A stretch of 64,000 nucleotides of DNA from the NCBI GenBank assembly GCA_038236995.1, contig JBBRZE010000005.1, forward strand, positions 42,912 to 106,911. Direction: 5' to 3'. A model generated the notes under the pieces. It had not been told where the DNA came from. It saw only the letters and a program-made list of their open reading frames with translations, and searched no databases. This DNA comes from JAAFHB01 sp038236995. Lineage in GTDB: Bacteria > Bacteroidota > Bacteroidia > Bacteroidales > Prolixibacteraceae. Below, piece by piece: positions 16,178 to 25,646 of the stretch; the stretch's first letter is position 1; every line of letters starts with the position of its first letter. A program made the translations under genes and the position numbers.

Positions 16178-18082
16178 CTAAAGATTAATATTTAACAAGC
16201 TTAACAACTGTGGGATTTGCGAAAAATCGGGAACAATGATATCTGCACCCGCTTTAATCAACCGGGTACGCTTATTATCGTTCAGGCCATAGCGCCGCAG
16301 TTCATTACTCGCAACACCGATTGCAATTCCATCCCTTTTCTTCGTTTCGCGCATTTCGACGGGACCATCACCAAAAGTTGCAATGATTCCAAATGCTGAT
16401 TCACCGATCGAATCTAGGATACGGTCAAGGACAATTTTCTTGGCCTCCTTCGTAATATCACCAACAGCGCCATAAATTCGCCCTTCGAACAAGTGATCGT
16501 ATCCCAAAACGCGGGCTTCGCTTTTAACATCCGCCTCATCGGTGCCGCTGGCCAGGTACAGTTTTACGCCGGCATCATGTAGTTTCTGAAGAAACGGAAC
16601 CGCATTTTTCAAGGTAAAATCTTCCAATGAAAGTTCTCCCTTTAAGAATTTTTCTTTGCGAACTTTGACCATGATCAGCAACTCGTCGTTGTAGATTTGT
16701 TTGTATCCAAATTCGTCGAGTATTTTATCTTCGGGAACGCAGCCAAACTCCCGGATCAGTTCAATGAGACCTTTCATCTGAACAAGCGTCTGAATGCCAG
16801 TGGTTTTGTCGATAAATTCATCTGATCTTGCTTTAACCTTCTGATATAATGATTCGTCTGCATCAAGGAATTTATCGCCCAAAATAGCTTTGATCATCAT
16901 CGGCCCCATGATTAGTTCCCAACCTTCGCGCAGGGTTGAAATGGTTCCGTCGTGATCGAAGATAGCATGTTTGATCTGTGGTTTCTCTTTCCATTTAGTG
17001 ATGATTTCGATTTCAGTTTCCGGCAGATAGTTGGCATGTCGTTTATCTTCAGCTAATTCAGAGGCAAATATAAAATCAGGATCTGCCCCTATTCCGAGGA
17101 TTTCTTCGGGAGTCGCCGTACCTGTCTGGAATAACTTCTGAACTGTAACACCGGCCACAAAAGATCCAATTTGTGCAGCAGTCTCCATATCGTAACCAGC
17201 TGCCAGCGAAGAGGCAGCTCCGGCAAGATAACTATCGCCGGCTCCGACTGTATCCACTTTCGACAGGATCATAAGTCCTGGTATTTCTGAAATACCAGTC
17301 TCGTCAATTGTGAGGGAACCCTTGCTTCCCCGGGTGATAAAAAGTGGTTTTTGGTAGCGTTTATACAATTCTTTGGCCGATGATACGACTTCGGAGTAGA
17401 GAACCACATCATCCGGTTTTTTTGTATGACCGCACAACCTTGCAGCTTCTGTATCATTCATTTTGCGAATGGCACCTGTGTAATAATCGTTGAAGTTACG
17501 GCTGTCGACAATAAAGGTTTTTTCAGGAAATTGATGTATCACTTCCACCAATCGCTTTTTAAAGTAATCGGTATGAATTCCGGAAGGAACCTGCTGGTTG
17601 ATGATGACGACATCCACTTCAGGAATTTCCCGGATCAGGATCTCAATTAAACGATCGGCAGTCTCTTTTGATAAATAATTGTAATTTCCAAAGTCAACAC
17701 GATTTAACTCTGTATCATTGATATAAGGTTTTGCATAGGCATGAGTGTACCAGTTCTCCTCCTGAATCAGCAGATTTTCAGGTTGAATGCCTGTCTCTTT
17801 CATGATCCGGACCATTTCGGCTCCGAAAGGATCTGTCCCGATCACGCCAAATGCACGGATATCCTTGATCTTCATTGCCGCGAGGTTGTTGGTCACATTG
17901 CCAGCTCCGCCGAGCGAATAACGTTGTTGTGCGACGGGTCGCGTAGCCTGATTGGTCTCAACCGAGATTTCACTCATCGCCTCGTCGATAAACCAATAGG
18001 CATCGAGGCAGAAATCGCCCAATACCGCAATCTTTACAGCAACTATATCATTCAGGATCTTTTGCAATTTCTCTTTTTTCAT
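16178..18082 (-). CDS. PfkB sugar kinase fused to HAD phosphatase
   Basis: 634 residues. Residues ~1-335 are a PfkB/ribokinase domain close to the HldE kinase half: VLGDFCLDAYW, SLGGAGNVTNNLAAM, and the catalytic DTVGAGDSYLAGAAS. Residues ~365-634 are a HAD phosphatase: motif I FDHDGT with nucleophile Asp376 and Asp378, motif II LASGTDEAD, a conserved Lys in DITKEAKK, and motif IV FGDGPVEM. The ~130 residues between motifs I and II form a helical cap, so the HAD part is not GmhB-like. In HldE the kinase is fused to a nucleotidyltransferase; here a phosphatase takes that place. A kinase and phosphatase in one chain could phosphorylate C1 and remove another phosphate. The substrate is unknown. 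Confidence 0.85.
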   Translation of the reverse strand: MKKEKLQKILNDIVAVKIAVLGDFCLDAYWFIDEAMSEISVETNQATRPVAQQRYSLGGAGNVTNNLAAMKIKDIRAFGVIGTDPFGAEMVRIMKETGIQPENLLIQEENWYTHAYAKPYINDTELNRVDFGNYNYLSKETADRLIEILIREIPEVDVVIINQQVPSGIHTDYFKKRLVEVIHQFPEKTFIVDSRNFNDYYTGAIRKMNDTEAARLCGHTKKPDDVVLYSEVVSSAKELYKRYQKPLFITRGSKGSLTIDETGISEIPGLMILSKVDTVGAGDSYLAGAASSLAAGYDMETAAQIGSFVAGVTVQKLFQTGTATPEEILGIGADPDFIFASELAEDKRHANYLPETEIEIITKWKEKPQIKHAIFDHDGTISTLREGWELIMGPMMIKAILGDKFLDADESLYQKVKARSDEFIDKTTGIQTLVQMKGLIELIREFGCVPEDKILDEFGYKQIYNDELLIMVKVRKEKFLKGELSLEDFTLKNAVPFLQKLHDAGVKLYLASGTDEADVKSEARVLGYDHLFEGRIYGAVGDITKEAKKIVLDRILDSIGESAFGIIATFGDGPVEMRETKKRDGIAIGVASNELRRYGLNDNKRTRLIKAGADIIVPDFSQIPQLLSLLNINL

Positions 18083-18154
18083 TTGTATGTGCTTAAACGT
18101 TATTAATTATCATGGTATTATTTACTAATTCTCATGATATATACTTGTTGTTTA

Positions 18155-18194
18155 TTTACTTGAGTCTTTTCAATATTGACTTTACTTGAGTCTT
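18155..18194. repeat. 14-bp direct repeat upstream of the PfkB-HAD gene
   Basis: TTTACTTGAGTCTT occurs at 18155-18168 and 18181-18194, a 26-base period, about 75-110 bases upstream of the kinase-phosphatase start (minus strand). A tandem pair at this position could be a regulator binding site; no other copies were noticed. Confidence 0.6.
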
Positions 18195-18231
18195 GATACT
18201 TTGAAACAAAAGGTGTATAAAAGCCATCAAC

Positions 18232-20553
18232 TTAATTTGTCATTGATGGTGGAGCGACTTCTTTTCCACTGCCCCAACTCTTATTCGGTTGGGGGCCCAT
18301 TATGAAAATGAGTGTTCCACCGCTTTTGATATCAGCATAGTCGAACCATGGTTTGTTTAAAGGCTTGCCATTTAAGGTCGCAGATTGAATGTATTTGTTC
18401 GCTTTGGAGTTATTTCTGGCCTCGATAACCAGCTGTTTGCCATTATTGTAAATTTTATCAAGGTGAATTGTAACTTTGCTGAATTCAGGACTTCCGATGG
18501 AATAGATGTTTTGGCCGGGAGCAACAGGGTAGAAACCCATAGCACTTAGTACATACCATGCAGACATCTGTCCCATATCCTCATTGCCGCATAACCCGGC
18601 AGGTCCTTCATGATATAAGCTATCCATCACATTTCTGGCCATGGCCTGAGTTTTCCATGGAGCACCCGCGTAGTTGTAAAGGTAAAGTGTATGATGACTA
18701 GGTTCATTTCCATGTGCATATTGCCCGATCAATCCTGTAACATCCGAAACCGTACTGTGAATATCGGAACTCGTTGTAAAGAGAGAATCCAGTTTTTTAA
18801 CAAAGTTCTCTCTTCCACCTTCCAGGTTAATCAAACCCTGCACATCATGAGGAACAAACCACGTATACTGCCAGGCATTTGCTTCTGTATAATGCCGGTT
18901 ATTCCCCTGCCCGATGAATTTTGGGTCAAATGGTGCAAGCCATTCACCGTTACTGTTTTTCGGCCGGGCAAATCCGGTAGATGTGTCTATTATATTATTG
19001 TAGTTAGCGGCTCTCTTCATAAACATTTCGTAGTCGGCCGTTTTGCCAAGTACTTTTGCCAGCTGGGCTACACACCAGTCATTATAAGCATATTCCAAAG
19101 TTCTGGATACAGATTCCCGGACCTTGTCGTAAGGCACATATCCATATTTCAGGTAATCAGCCAGGCCAACACGACCTCTGGAACGATGATCGGATGGAGG
19201 CGTTTCCATCGCATTTTTTTTCACAGCTTCGTAAGCTTTCTCTGCATCGAAATTTTTGATCCCTTTCTTCAATGCATCTAAGATTACAACTACCGGATGG
19301 TCACCGATCATATCATTGGTGTAACTGTTTCCAAACTGCTGTGGCGTTGGCATCCAGCCACCTTGTTCGTACTGGGCAATCATCGTGTTGATTACATCAT
19401 TGGTTCTTTCCGGATTTATCAATGTAAGCAGCGGCATTTCAGCCCTGAAGGTGTCCCAAAGTGAGAAGCAGCTGCGATAGGTAAAGTCTTTTGCAGTGTG
19501 AACCTCATTATCCAGCCCCATATATTTTCCATCCACATCGCCGAAAGTTGCCGGGAATAACAGCGAATGGTAAAGTGCTGTATAGAATGTAACCAGTTTT
19601 TGCTTGTTGTAGGTTTCATCAGTTCCTTTGTCCATTGCTACTTCAATCTTTTCCAAAGCCTTGTCCCATGTCATTTTTGCATCGTCCTTAACACGGTCGA
19701 ACTCCCACTTCGGAATTTCGGTATCTAAATTCAGACGTGCTTGTTCAATACTTGTGTAAGAGATCCCCACTTTTACTTCAACAACTTCATTTTCAGAGGT
19801 GACATAATCAATATATGCCCCGATGTTAGTTCCTGATTCTTCATTCGATCCGGGTTTAATATTGTTTTTAGCCCATGTTCCGGATGAACTAAATGGTTTG
19901 CTGAACTTTGCGCAGAAGTATACGTTTTGTTTTTTTACAAATCCGTTTGAAGCCCTGTGACCCTCAATTTCGGTATTGTTCACAATCTTAACCTGGGCGT
20001 CTGTACATTTATCGCCGATACCATGTTCCATATCTATCAGAATATGTGATGCTTCTGATTTAGGAAATGTATACCTGTGAAATCCGGCCCGTTCCGAAAC
20101 GGTCAGTTCGGCCTTGATCCTGTAATCTTTTAAGTTTACGGAATAATATCCAGGCGATGCTTTCTCATCCTGATGTGAAAATTTTGATCGGTATCCTTCA
20201 CCCGGATTCTCTTTTGTTCCGGGTTCAACTTTGAGCTTACCTGTTGTTGGCATCAGGAGAATATCACCCCAGTCTCCGGCCCCCATTCCGCTTCGATGTA
20301 AATGACTAAAGCCCATTATGGTGCTGTCGCTGTAATGGTATCCGGAACACCAGTCCCATCCTTTAATTCCGGTATCCGGGCCCAGCTGAACCAATCCGCC
20401 CGGTAGCGCGGCACCAGGAAATGTATGCCCATGATCAGCCGTTCCGATGAACGGATCTACATAATCGGTCGGATTTATGCCGGCAAAGCTTGTTCCGAAT
20501 ATACCGGAAATAGAAAGTACGATGAGTACAATTGATTTGCGATTCTTGAACAT
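18232..20553 (-). CDS. GH92 exo-alpha-mannosidase
   Basis: 773 residues, full family length, with signal peptide MFKNRKSIVLIVLSISGIFG. The N-terminal beta-sandwich starts VDPFIGTADHGHTFPGAALP and includes GFSHLHRSGMGAGDWGDI. The (alpha/alpha)6 part has LWDTFRAEMPLLTLINPER, WQYTWFVPHDVQGLI and GNEDMGQMSAWYVLSAMGFY, with the conserved acidic pair. Ca2+-dependent inverting exo-mannosidase, probably alpha-1,2 or alpha-1,3; exact linkage cannot be read. It is the last gene of the LacI-ROK-SIS-GH38-MFS-TIM operon, 32 bases after the TIM-barrel gene, so mannan or N-glycan-like mannose is the likely substrate. Confidence 0.93.
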   Translation of the reverse strand: MFKNRKSIVLIVLSISGIFGTSFAGINPTDYVDPFIGTADHGHTFPGAALPGGLVQLGPDTGIKGWDWCSGYHYSDSTIMGFSHLHRSGMGAGDWGDILLMPTTGKLKVEPGTKENPGEGYRSKFSHQDEKASPGYYSVNLKDYRIKAELTVSERAGFHRYTFPKSEASHILIDMEHGIGDKCTDAQVKIVNNTEIEGHRASNGFVKKQNVYFCAKFSKPFSSSGTWAKNNIKPGSNEESGTNIGAYIDYVTSENEVVEVKVGISYTSIEQARLNLDTEIPKWEFDRVKDDAKMTWDKALEKIEVAMDKGTDETYNKQKLVTFYTALYHSLLFPATFGDVDGKYMGLDNEVHTAKDFTYRSCFSLWDTFRAEMPLLTLINPERTNDVINTMIAQYEQGGWMPTPQQFGNSYTNDMIGDHPVVVILDALKKGIKNFDAEKAYEAVKKNAMETPPSDHRSRGRVGLADYLKYGYVPYDKVRESVSRTLEYAYNDWCVAQLAKVLGKTADYEMFMKRAANYNNIIDTSTGFARPKNSNGEWLAPFDPKFIGQGNNRHYTEANAWQYTWFVPHDVQGLINLEGGRENFVKKLDSLFTTSSDIHSTVSDVTGLIGQYAHGNEPSHHTLYLYNYAGAPWKTQAMARNVMDSLYHEGPAGLCGNEDMGQMSAWYVLSAMGFYPVAPGQNIYSIGSPEFSKVTIHLDKIYNNGKQLVIEARNNSKANKYIQSATLNGKPLNKPWFDYADIKSGGTLIFIMGPQPNKSWGSGKEVAPPSMTN

Positions 20554-20585
20554 TTTAATGCTTTTTTAAATTAATTATCTGATAT

Positions 20586-21809
20586 TTAATTCTTTTCTGT
20601 TGGAAACATAAAAACAGAAGCATCACCGGGATCCAACTCCAGCGAGCTTTCATAGATACTGGCAGGAACAATTGTTCCATCTTTGAGCACTTTTTTAACC
20701 GTTTCATCTCCGTAAACCGTCAGGTTAATGCTGTTTTGAAAATCCTTGTTCACAATGACCAGAAAGGAGTTTTCACCCTTCTCCAAAACGGAAACCAGCG
20801 CAGGTGCCCCATTTGTATCCAATACTTTTATGGCTTTCGGAAGCGTCGTTAACCGAATGGTTCCAAGGGGAATCGCCCCTTTGCCGGTATGCCTCACCGA
20901 CACCACTTTAGAGCCAAGGAAAACACCCGAAAGGTTTTTGATCTCTTCATTCATTAGTTTTACCCGGTCGTAAACAACACTTCTTTTACCAGTTGCGCTC
21001 ATGGGTGCACCTCGCTGATCTTCGCCTGAAGGCGCATTCACTGAAGTGGCAGACCAGTAGGTAAAATATTGAATTCCCTGTGCGCCATAGGCTAAATCGC
21101 TGTACACCTGAAGTCGCATCGCGGCAAGTGTTTGAGGTGTAACATGATTTTCGTCGTAGTTGGTTGTGAGTGCAAAAGCCCAGAAGGCGAGTGCTGCCTT
21201 CTTCGCTTCGCCGGAGATCTGTTCGAGGTTTTGGTACCAGGTTTTGGAGAGGTGATCTTTCATAACCGGGTAGTAGTCAAAAGATAAAAACTGAACCGGA
21301 ATCTGCTTAAGATATTCGTTTACATACTCCAGGTAATCTTTGGTTCCAAGCTGTGAAGAATCTGCAAAATTGGGAAACAGGTTGACATAGCAAAAGTGTT
21401 TTTTGTCGATTGCCTGAATCTGTCTTCCCCACTCGCCTAGCCCCTTGAGCTGACTTATTGAAGGTTCGTCCTGTAAGTGATAACCTGCGACAGCCGGATG
21501 TTTCATAAAACGACGGACTGTTTTTTCCGGATCCGATTTTAGCTCAGGACACGAAACCACCATTTTGACGCCCACTTTTTCTGCAGCATCCAGCGCTTTT
21601 TGCATGGCATCAATATTCGGAAATCCCCCAAATGAATAAGTTATTCCGGCGTCTTTCAATTCCTGATAACGTGAAACAGAGGTTTCACTTGCAGGAATGC
21701 TGTACCAGGCAAGAATCGGTATCTGCCCACTGGATGCTAATCTCTCCTGAGCATTTGCAAACCCGGCCATTAAACCGAATAACATATTCAGAATCAGAAA
21801 TTTTCTCAT
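20586..21809 (-). CDS. Secreted TIM-barrel glycoside hydrolase-like protein
   Basis: 407 residues from the ATG at 21809; the upstream in-frame ATG at 21887 would overlap the MFS gene and bury the signal peptide MRKFLILNMLFGLMAGFANA. The barrel shows ILAWYSIPASETSVSRYQEL, AGITYSFGGFPNIDA, HPAVAGYHLQDEPSISQL with an Asp-Glu at a strand end like an acid/base, VNLFPNFAD and LSFDYYPV. A small beta domain closes the protein. The layout recalls GH42/GH5-like clan A enzymes, but the family is not certain. It lies between MFS permease and GH92 in the mannosidase operon, so a glycan substrate is likely. Confidence 0.75.
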   Translation of the reverse strand: MRKFLILNMLFGLMAGFANAQERLASSGQIPILAWYSIPASETSVSRYQELKDAGITYSFGGFPNIDAMQKALDAAEKVGVKMVVSCPELKSDPEKTVRRFMKHPAVAGYHLQDEPSISQLKGLGEWGRQIQAIDKKHFCYVNLFPNFADSSQLGTKDYLEYVNEYLKQIPVQFLSFDYYPVMKDHLSKTWYQNLEQISGEAKKAALAFWAFALTTNYDENHVTPQTLAAMRLQVYSDLAYGAQGIQYFTYWSATSVNAPSGEDQRGAPMSATGKRSVVYDRVKLMNEEIKNLSGVFLGSKVVSVRHTGKGAIPLGTIRLTTLPKAIKVLDTNGAPALVSVLEKGENSFLVIVNKDFQNSINLTVYGDETVKKVLKDGTIVPASIYESSLELDPGDASVFMFPTEKN

Positions 21810-21826
21810 TCCTATATTTTTAATGT

Positions 21827-22990
21827 TCAAACTGCAGCCTGACTTCTTCTTACAAAAAAGGAGACCCAAAGGATATAAAGCATACATGCGCCAATTACTG
21901 TGATACTTGCAATTGGTCCGAATGTGGTACTTACAAATCCCATCACAAGCGGAATAAAAGCGCCACCTGATACTGCCATGATAATCAAGCCGGATACCTC
22001 ATTGGCACGTTCAGGTAATTTATCAAGGGCAAGCGAGAAAATGATCGGGAACATATTTCCAATTCCCAATCCGATGATGAATATCGAAACAAAGGCGGTC
22101 ATATTTCCCGGTGCAAAAAATACACCCAGCACACCTGCAAGAGAAAGCAGGGTGGTCAACGTCAGAAATATGCGTGGTTTTATCCAGTTTAAAATAATGG
22201 CGCCAAGTAAACGTGAAATGGTTTCGCCCGCAAAAAACAGGCTGATCCCAATGGCCGCTTTCTCAAGCGTGATCCCATATTTTGCAATGAGAATATTGGA
22301 AATATTGGTATTGATCGAAACTTCTGCACCGACGATCAGGAAGATCGACAGCGCCATGAATGCTACAAAACGGTTATTTAGTAATCCCAGACAAGATGCG
22401 AATGAAGCTGGTTTACGATTTGGCTTCGATTCGGTAATGGGTGTCATCGAAAGCCATAATGCGGCTAATAATGAGGTGATACCATAAACTGCAAATACAA
22501 GTTTCCAATCGCCAAAGCTTGTGAAGAAGAAGGTTGCAATAAGCGGTCCTGAAAATGAGATGATAGCTTTCACAAACTGAGATGTACTCATATAGCTGGC
22601 CAGTTTATCCGAAGGGGAAACATCCTGCAATAAAGGGTTCGCCGAAACCTGGATGATTGTATTTCCTATTCCAAGGAGGATAAAGGAAGCATACATCATC
22701 GTGCGGGAGTAGAGAATAAACGGCAGTCCGAGGCCGATGGCCTGTATGACCATGCCGATATTCAGCATATTGCGCTTGCCGAACTTATCCTGCAAAACAC
22801 CAACCGGAACAGCAAGAACAAAGAACCACAGCAGCACCATCATTGGTAGAAACTGCGCTGCAAAATCAGTCAGCTCAAAATCTTTTTTAACATACCCCGT
22901 GGCTACTCCGATAATATCTACAAACCCCATAACGATGAAAGACAAGAATACCGGCAGTATTTTTCTTAGTTCAACTTTTGAATTACTCAC
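21827..22990 (-). CDS. MFS sugar permease (FucP-like)
   Basis: 387 residues with about 12 membrane helices. The loop 2-3 motif reads GVLQDKFGKRNML, equivalent to the MFS GxxxDRxGRR signature. ISANP-like VSANPLLQDVSP in helix 4 is shared with FucP/NagP-type sugar:H+ symporters of Bacteroidota. It likely imports the free monosaccharide released by the GH38 and GH92 enzymes of the same operon, for phosphorylation by the ROK kinase. A second, distinct MFS permease is in the divergent operon (32574). Gap of 51 bases to GH38. Confidence 0.85.
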   Translation of the reverse strand: MSNSKVELRKILPVFLSFIVMGFVDIIGVATGYVKKDFELTDFAAQFLPMMVLLWFFVLAVPVGVLQDKFGKRNMLNIGMVIQAIGLGLPFILYSRTMMYASFILLGIGNTIIQVSANPLLQDVSPSDKLASYMSTSQFVKAIISFSGPLIATFFFTSFGDWKLVFAVYGITSLLAALWLSMTPITESKPNRKPASFASCLGLLNNRFVAFMALSIFLIVGAEVSINTNISNILIAKYGITLEKAAIGISLFFAGETISRLLGAIILNWIKPRIFLTLTTLLSLAGVLGVFFAPGNMTAFVSIFIIGLGIGNMFPIIFSLALDKLPERANEVSGLIIMAVSGGAFIPLVMGFVSTTFGPIASITVIGACMLYILWVSFFVRRSQAAV

Positions 22991-23041
22991 ATTTTTAAGT
23001 TTTAATTGGTTAATTAAATGATAACAGACAGGAACTAAGGG

Positions 23042-25612
23042 TTACTCTTCGAGGAGATTGACCTCTTTGATTGTGCCCATATTTTGATTGATGCGGAGCG
23101 TCTTTATTTCGCATGGCCGGAAATTCCCTGTCCATTTACGTTTGGCAAATTTCAAATCAAGTGTTGCTGAAGTCTGTACCCCTGATGTTTCAACGCAACG
23201 GACAATAATGTCTTCCCCGATTTCGGACTGTTTGATTGCAGATACGATCACGTTTTGTGCATCAACACCGAGGAACGAACCCGATTTTGGCAACGATCCG
23301 CCATGTATTCCCTGGTAAATAATTTGGGCAGGTGTCATGAATTCTTCGGCCATCCTTACGATACTGCTTTTTTGCCAGTTCTCTTTGTGAGGTACGAGTA
23401 ACATGCGCATTGTCTGGATTCCCTGATCCATCCAAATATATTCATTTTTCATATCAAGTACCTTCGGGTTATGGTGTGCAAAGACTGCCGATCGTGCAAC
23501 CGAGATCCGGAGATCATTCCCCTGAACGCTGTAACCATATTTGGCATCATTAATAACCGTGATTCCGAAAGGAGATCCAGCGCGTGTTCCACTTACATCA
23601 AGCCATCGCTGACCCGGTTCTTCTTCACCGTTGGTAGCCCTGACGATATGACCATAAGGTGTTTCATAGGTTGCTACCGGAGCCTCGGCATTTACAGGGA
23701 ATGAGAACTTCAGCATTTTGAGGTGCTCGTGCCAGTCGAGGGTAACCTTCGCCTCAAGATTTCTGGAACCGGCATACAGCGTCCAGTCAATTGTAAGAAT
23801 TGAGAGATTAAAGAATGTGATTACCCGCATTGTAGAACGTAAAGGTCCATTCTCCAGTATTTTGATGGTCGCATTTCCAAAAGATCCAATCTCATCGGCA
23901 AAAGTTTTAATATCGTGACTCCAGGTATCGCTTGTGTCGTTCATTACCAAAGCCTTACAGCCACTTTCGCCACCGATAAACATTTCATTGCCGCTTTCCT
24001 TGTCGAATATTCCAAATGAACCATTGGGCGAGAAGCGAACTTTGATTAACTCATTTTCAAGGGTGTTATCTTTGGCTTCCGAAATACTTTTGTGGTTGTA
24101 GTCTCCTCCATCCCAAAGTCTTAGCTGGCGGTATCCCATTGGTGGAATCACGGCATTGATTATCAGTTTTCGGCGCGATCCTGTCTGAGAAGAACCGAGG
24201 GTCCACTGATGAGGAAGTGAATTCCCCAGTTCGTCATCAACACGTGAGGTTTTGTGCATCGTTCCCCAGTTCAAATCGTACTCAATGTTTTGACGAACCT
24301 CCCAGGCATGGGGATTGACAGCAATTATATATTGAGATTCAGGATCTTCGGTAGGCACTTGCAATTCAAGTTTCTGAATAGACATATAAGTAGCCTGGTG
24401 GGCGATGTCCATTGCATAGCCGTACCCTTCGACGGCTGTTTGTGAATGATCATAAAGCGAACTTCCCGCAAGACTGTCGTGGAACTGCAGGAACAACACT
24501 CTTTTCCATGCAGATGAAAATTCCATCTTGGGATATTTTGCACCCCATGCTGATGAACCAATAGCCGCGATCTTTTCTGCAGCTACAAGGGCAGCTTCTG
24601 ATTGACGGTTTCCTTTTTTAATTGCTGATTCAGCAGTATAACAACCCCTTGCATGATGCTGAAGATCATCTTTTACGACGGGAATTTCCACTTTTTTATC
24701 ATCGCGCATCTCTTTAAAGTAAGCATCATGCGTACTAAAGAGTACTGTTGGAGCATCTTTCTCTGCTTGTATCTCTAAAATTGAACGGATATTCTCTTTT
24801 GTAGCGCCTCCACCGTGATCCCCTGCTCCGTAATAAGCCACAAAGCTCTTTGCCGGTTGATCCTTAAATCTGGCCATTGTTTGTATCAGCCTGTTTCTTA
24901 CTGACCCTCCGTCTCCATAACTGAACGGGATCCGGTAGGTAAGAACCCGTGTTCCGTCAACACCTTCCCACCAGAACAGATCCGCAGGAAGTGTCTTCTC
25001 TTGCGGACCGGGACGCATGAAAACGTAATTGTCCATTCCCTGCAATTTGATGATCTGAGGCAAGGTACTTGTATGCCCAAATGAATCAGGGTTATATGCT
25101 GTTGTGGCACGATGACCAAGAAGTCGTTGCAGTGTTAACTGACCGTATAAACCCTGCCTGACCATCGCTTCACCGCTGGGAATATTCACGTCGGGTTCGA
25201 CCCACCAACCTCCAACGACGCTCCACCGACCTTCATCAACACGTTTGCGGATCTGGACAAGCATTTTGGGATCGTTTTCTGCAACCCACTCATAAAATTG
25301 AGCGGAACTGGAAGTGAATTTAAATCCGGGAGTCTCATTCATTCGGTCTAAATTTGAACGGAAAGTACTGTAAACGATCGAAATACCTTCCGACATCGGC
25401 CATAACCAGACAGGATCAATATGACCATGCCCGATCATATGTGCTCTGTATTTTGTGGCGTCAGCGGGCCATGGCACAGCTTGTTGTAGTTCACTTGCCG
25501 TGAGATTTGCCATTGGCGAAAAGGAAAGTATTGCAGTTCCGGTTGCTGTGCGGCTGATAAACGTTCTGCGAGAAATTTGGTTACTTACTTTTGGATTGTT
25601 TTTTGTCTTCAT
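23042..25612 (-). CDS. GH38 alpha-mannosidase, Tat-exported
   Basis: 856 residues. The N-terminus carries a twin-arginine signal (SRRTFISRTATGTAILSF), as expected for a metalloenzyme folded before export. GH38 motifs: GHGHIDPVWLW with zinc ligands His64 and Asp66, VGGWWVEPDVNIPSGEA, nucleophile Asp176 in YNPDSFGHTSTLPQI, and the zinc His in LQFHDSLAGSS near residue 375. The C-terminal half is the usual large beta-sandwich (~440-856). A retaining Zn2+-dependent exo-alpha-mannosidase that removes mannose from mannans or high-mannose glycans. It follows the ROK and SIS genes closely and precedes the MFS permease. Confidence 0.92.
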   Translation of the reverse strand: MKTKNNPKVSNQISRRTFISRTATGTAILSFSPMANLTASELQQAVPWPADATKYRAHMIGHGHIDPVWLWPMSEGISIVYSTFRSNLDRMNETPGFKFTSSSAQFYEWVAENDPKMLVQIRKRVDEGRWSVVGGWWVEPDVNIPSGEAMVRQGLYGQLTLQRLLGHRATTAYNPDSFGHTSTLPQIIKLQGMDNYVFMRPGPQEKTLPADLFWWEGVDGTRVLTYRIPFSYGDGGSVRNRLIQTMARFKDQPAKSFVAYYGAGDHGGGATKENIRSILEIQAEKDAPTVLFSTHDAYFKEMRDDKKVEIPVVKDDLQHHARGCYTAESAIKKGNRQSEAALVAAEKIAAIGSSAWGAKYPKMEFSSAWKRVLFLQFHDSLAGSSLYDHSQTAVEGYGYAMDIAHQATYMSIQKLELQVPTEDPESQYIIAVNPHAWEVRQNIEYDLNWGTMHKTSRVDDELGNSLPHQWTLGSSQTGSRRKLIINAVIPPMGYRQLRLWDGGDYNHKSISEAKDNTLENELIKVRFSPNGSFGIFDKESGNEMFIGGESGCKALVMNDTSDTWSHDIKTFADEIGSFGNATIKILENGPLRSTMRVITFFNLSILTIDWTLYAGSRNLEAKVTLDWHEHLKMLKFSFPVNAEAPVATYETPYGHIVRATNGEEEPGQRWLDVSGTRAGSPFGITVINDAKYGYSVQGNDLRISVARSAVFAHHNPKVLDMKNEYIWMDQGIQTMRMLLVPHKENWQKSSIVRMAEEFMTPAQIIYQGIHGGSLPKSGSFLGVDAQNVIVSAIKQSEIGEDIIVRCVETSGVQTSATLDLKFAKRKWTGNFRPCEIKTLRINQNMGTIKEVNLLEE

Positions 25613-25646
25613 GGTTATAGTTTTAAAAGTATTAGTTGATGGTTAT

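Noticed and set aside
18691..19281. 196-codon frame antisense to the GH92 gene
   Set aside because: It is the shadow of a clearly conserved GH92 coding sequence; no domain is recognisable.
21900..22487. 195-codon frame antisense to the MFS permease gene
   Set aside because: Composition is the mirror of hydrophobic codons; the permease on the other strand explains the open frame.
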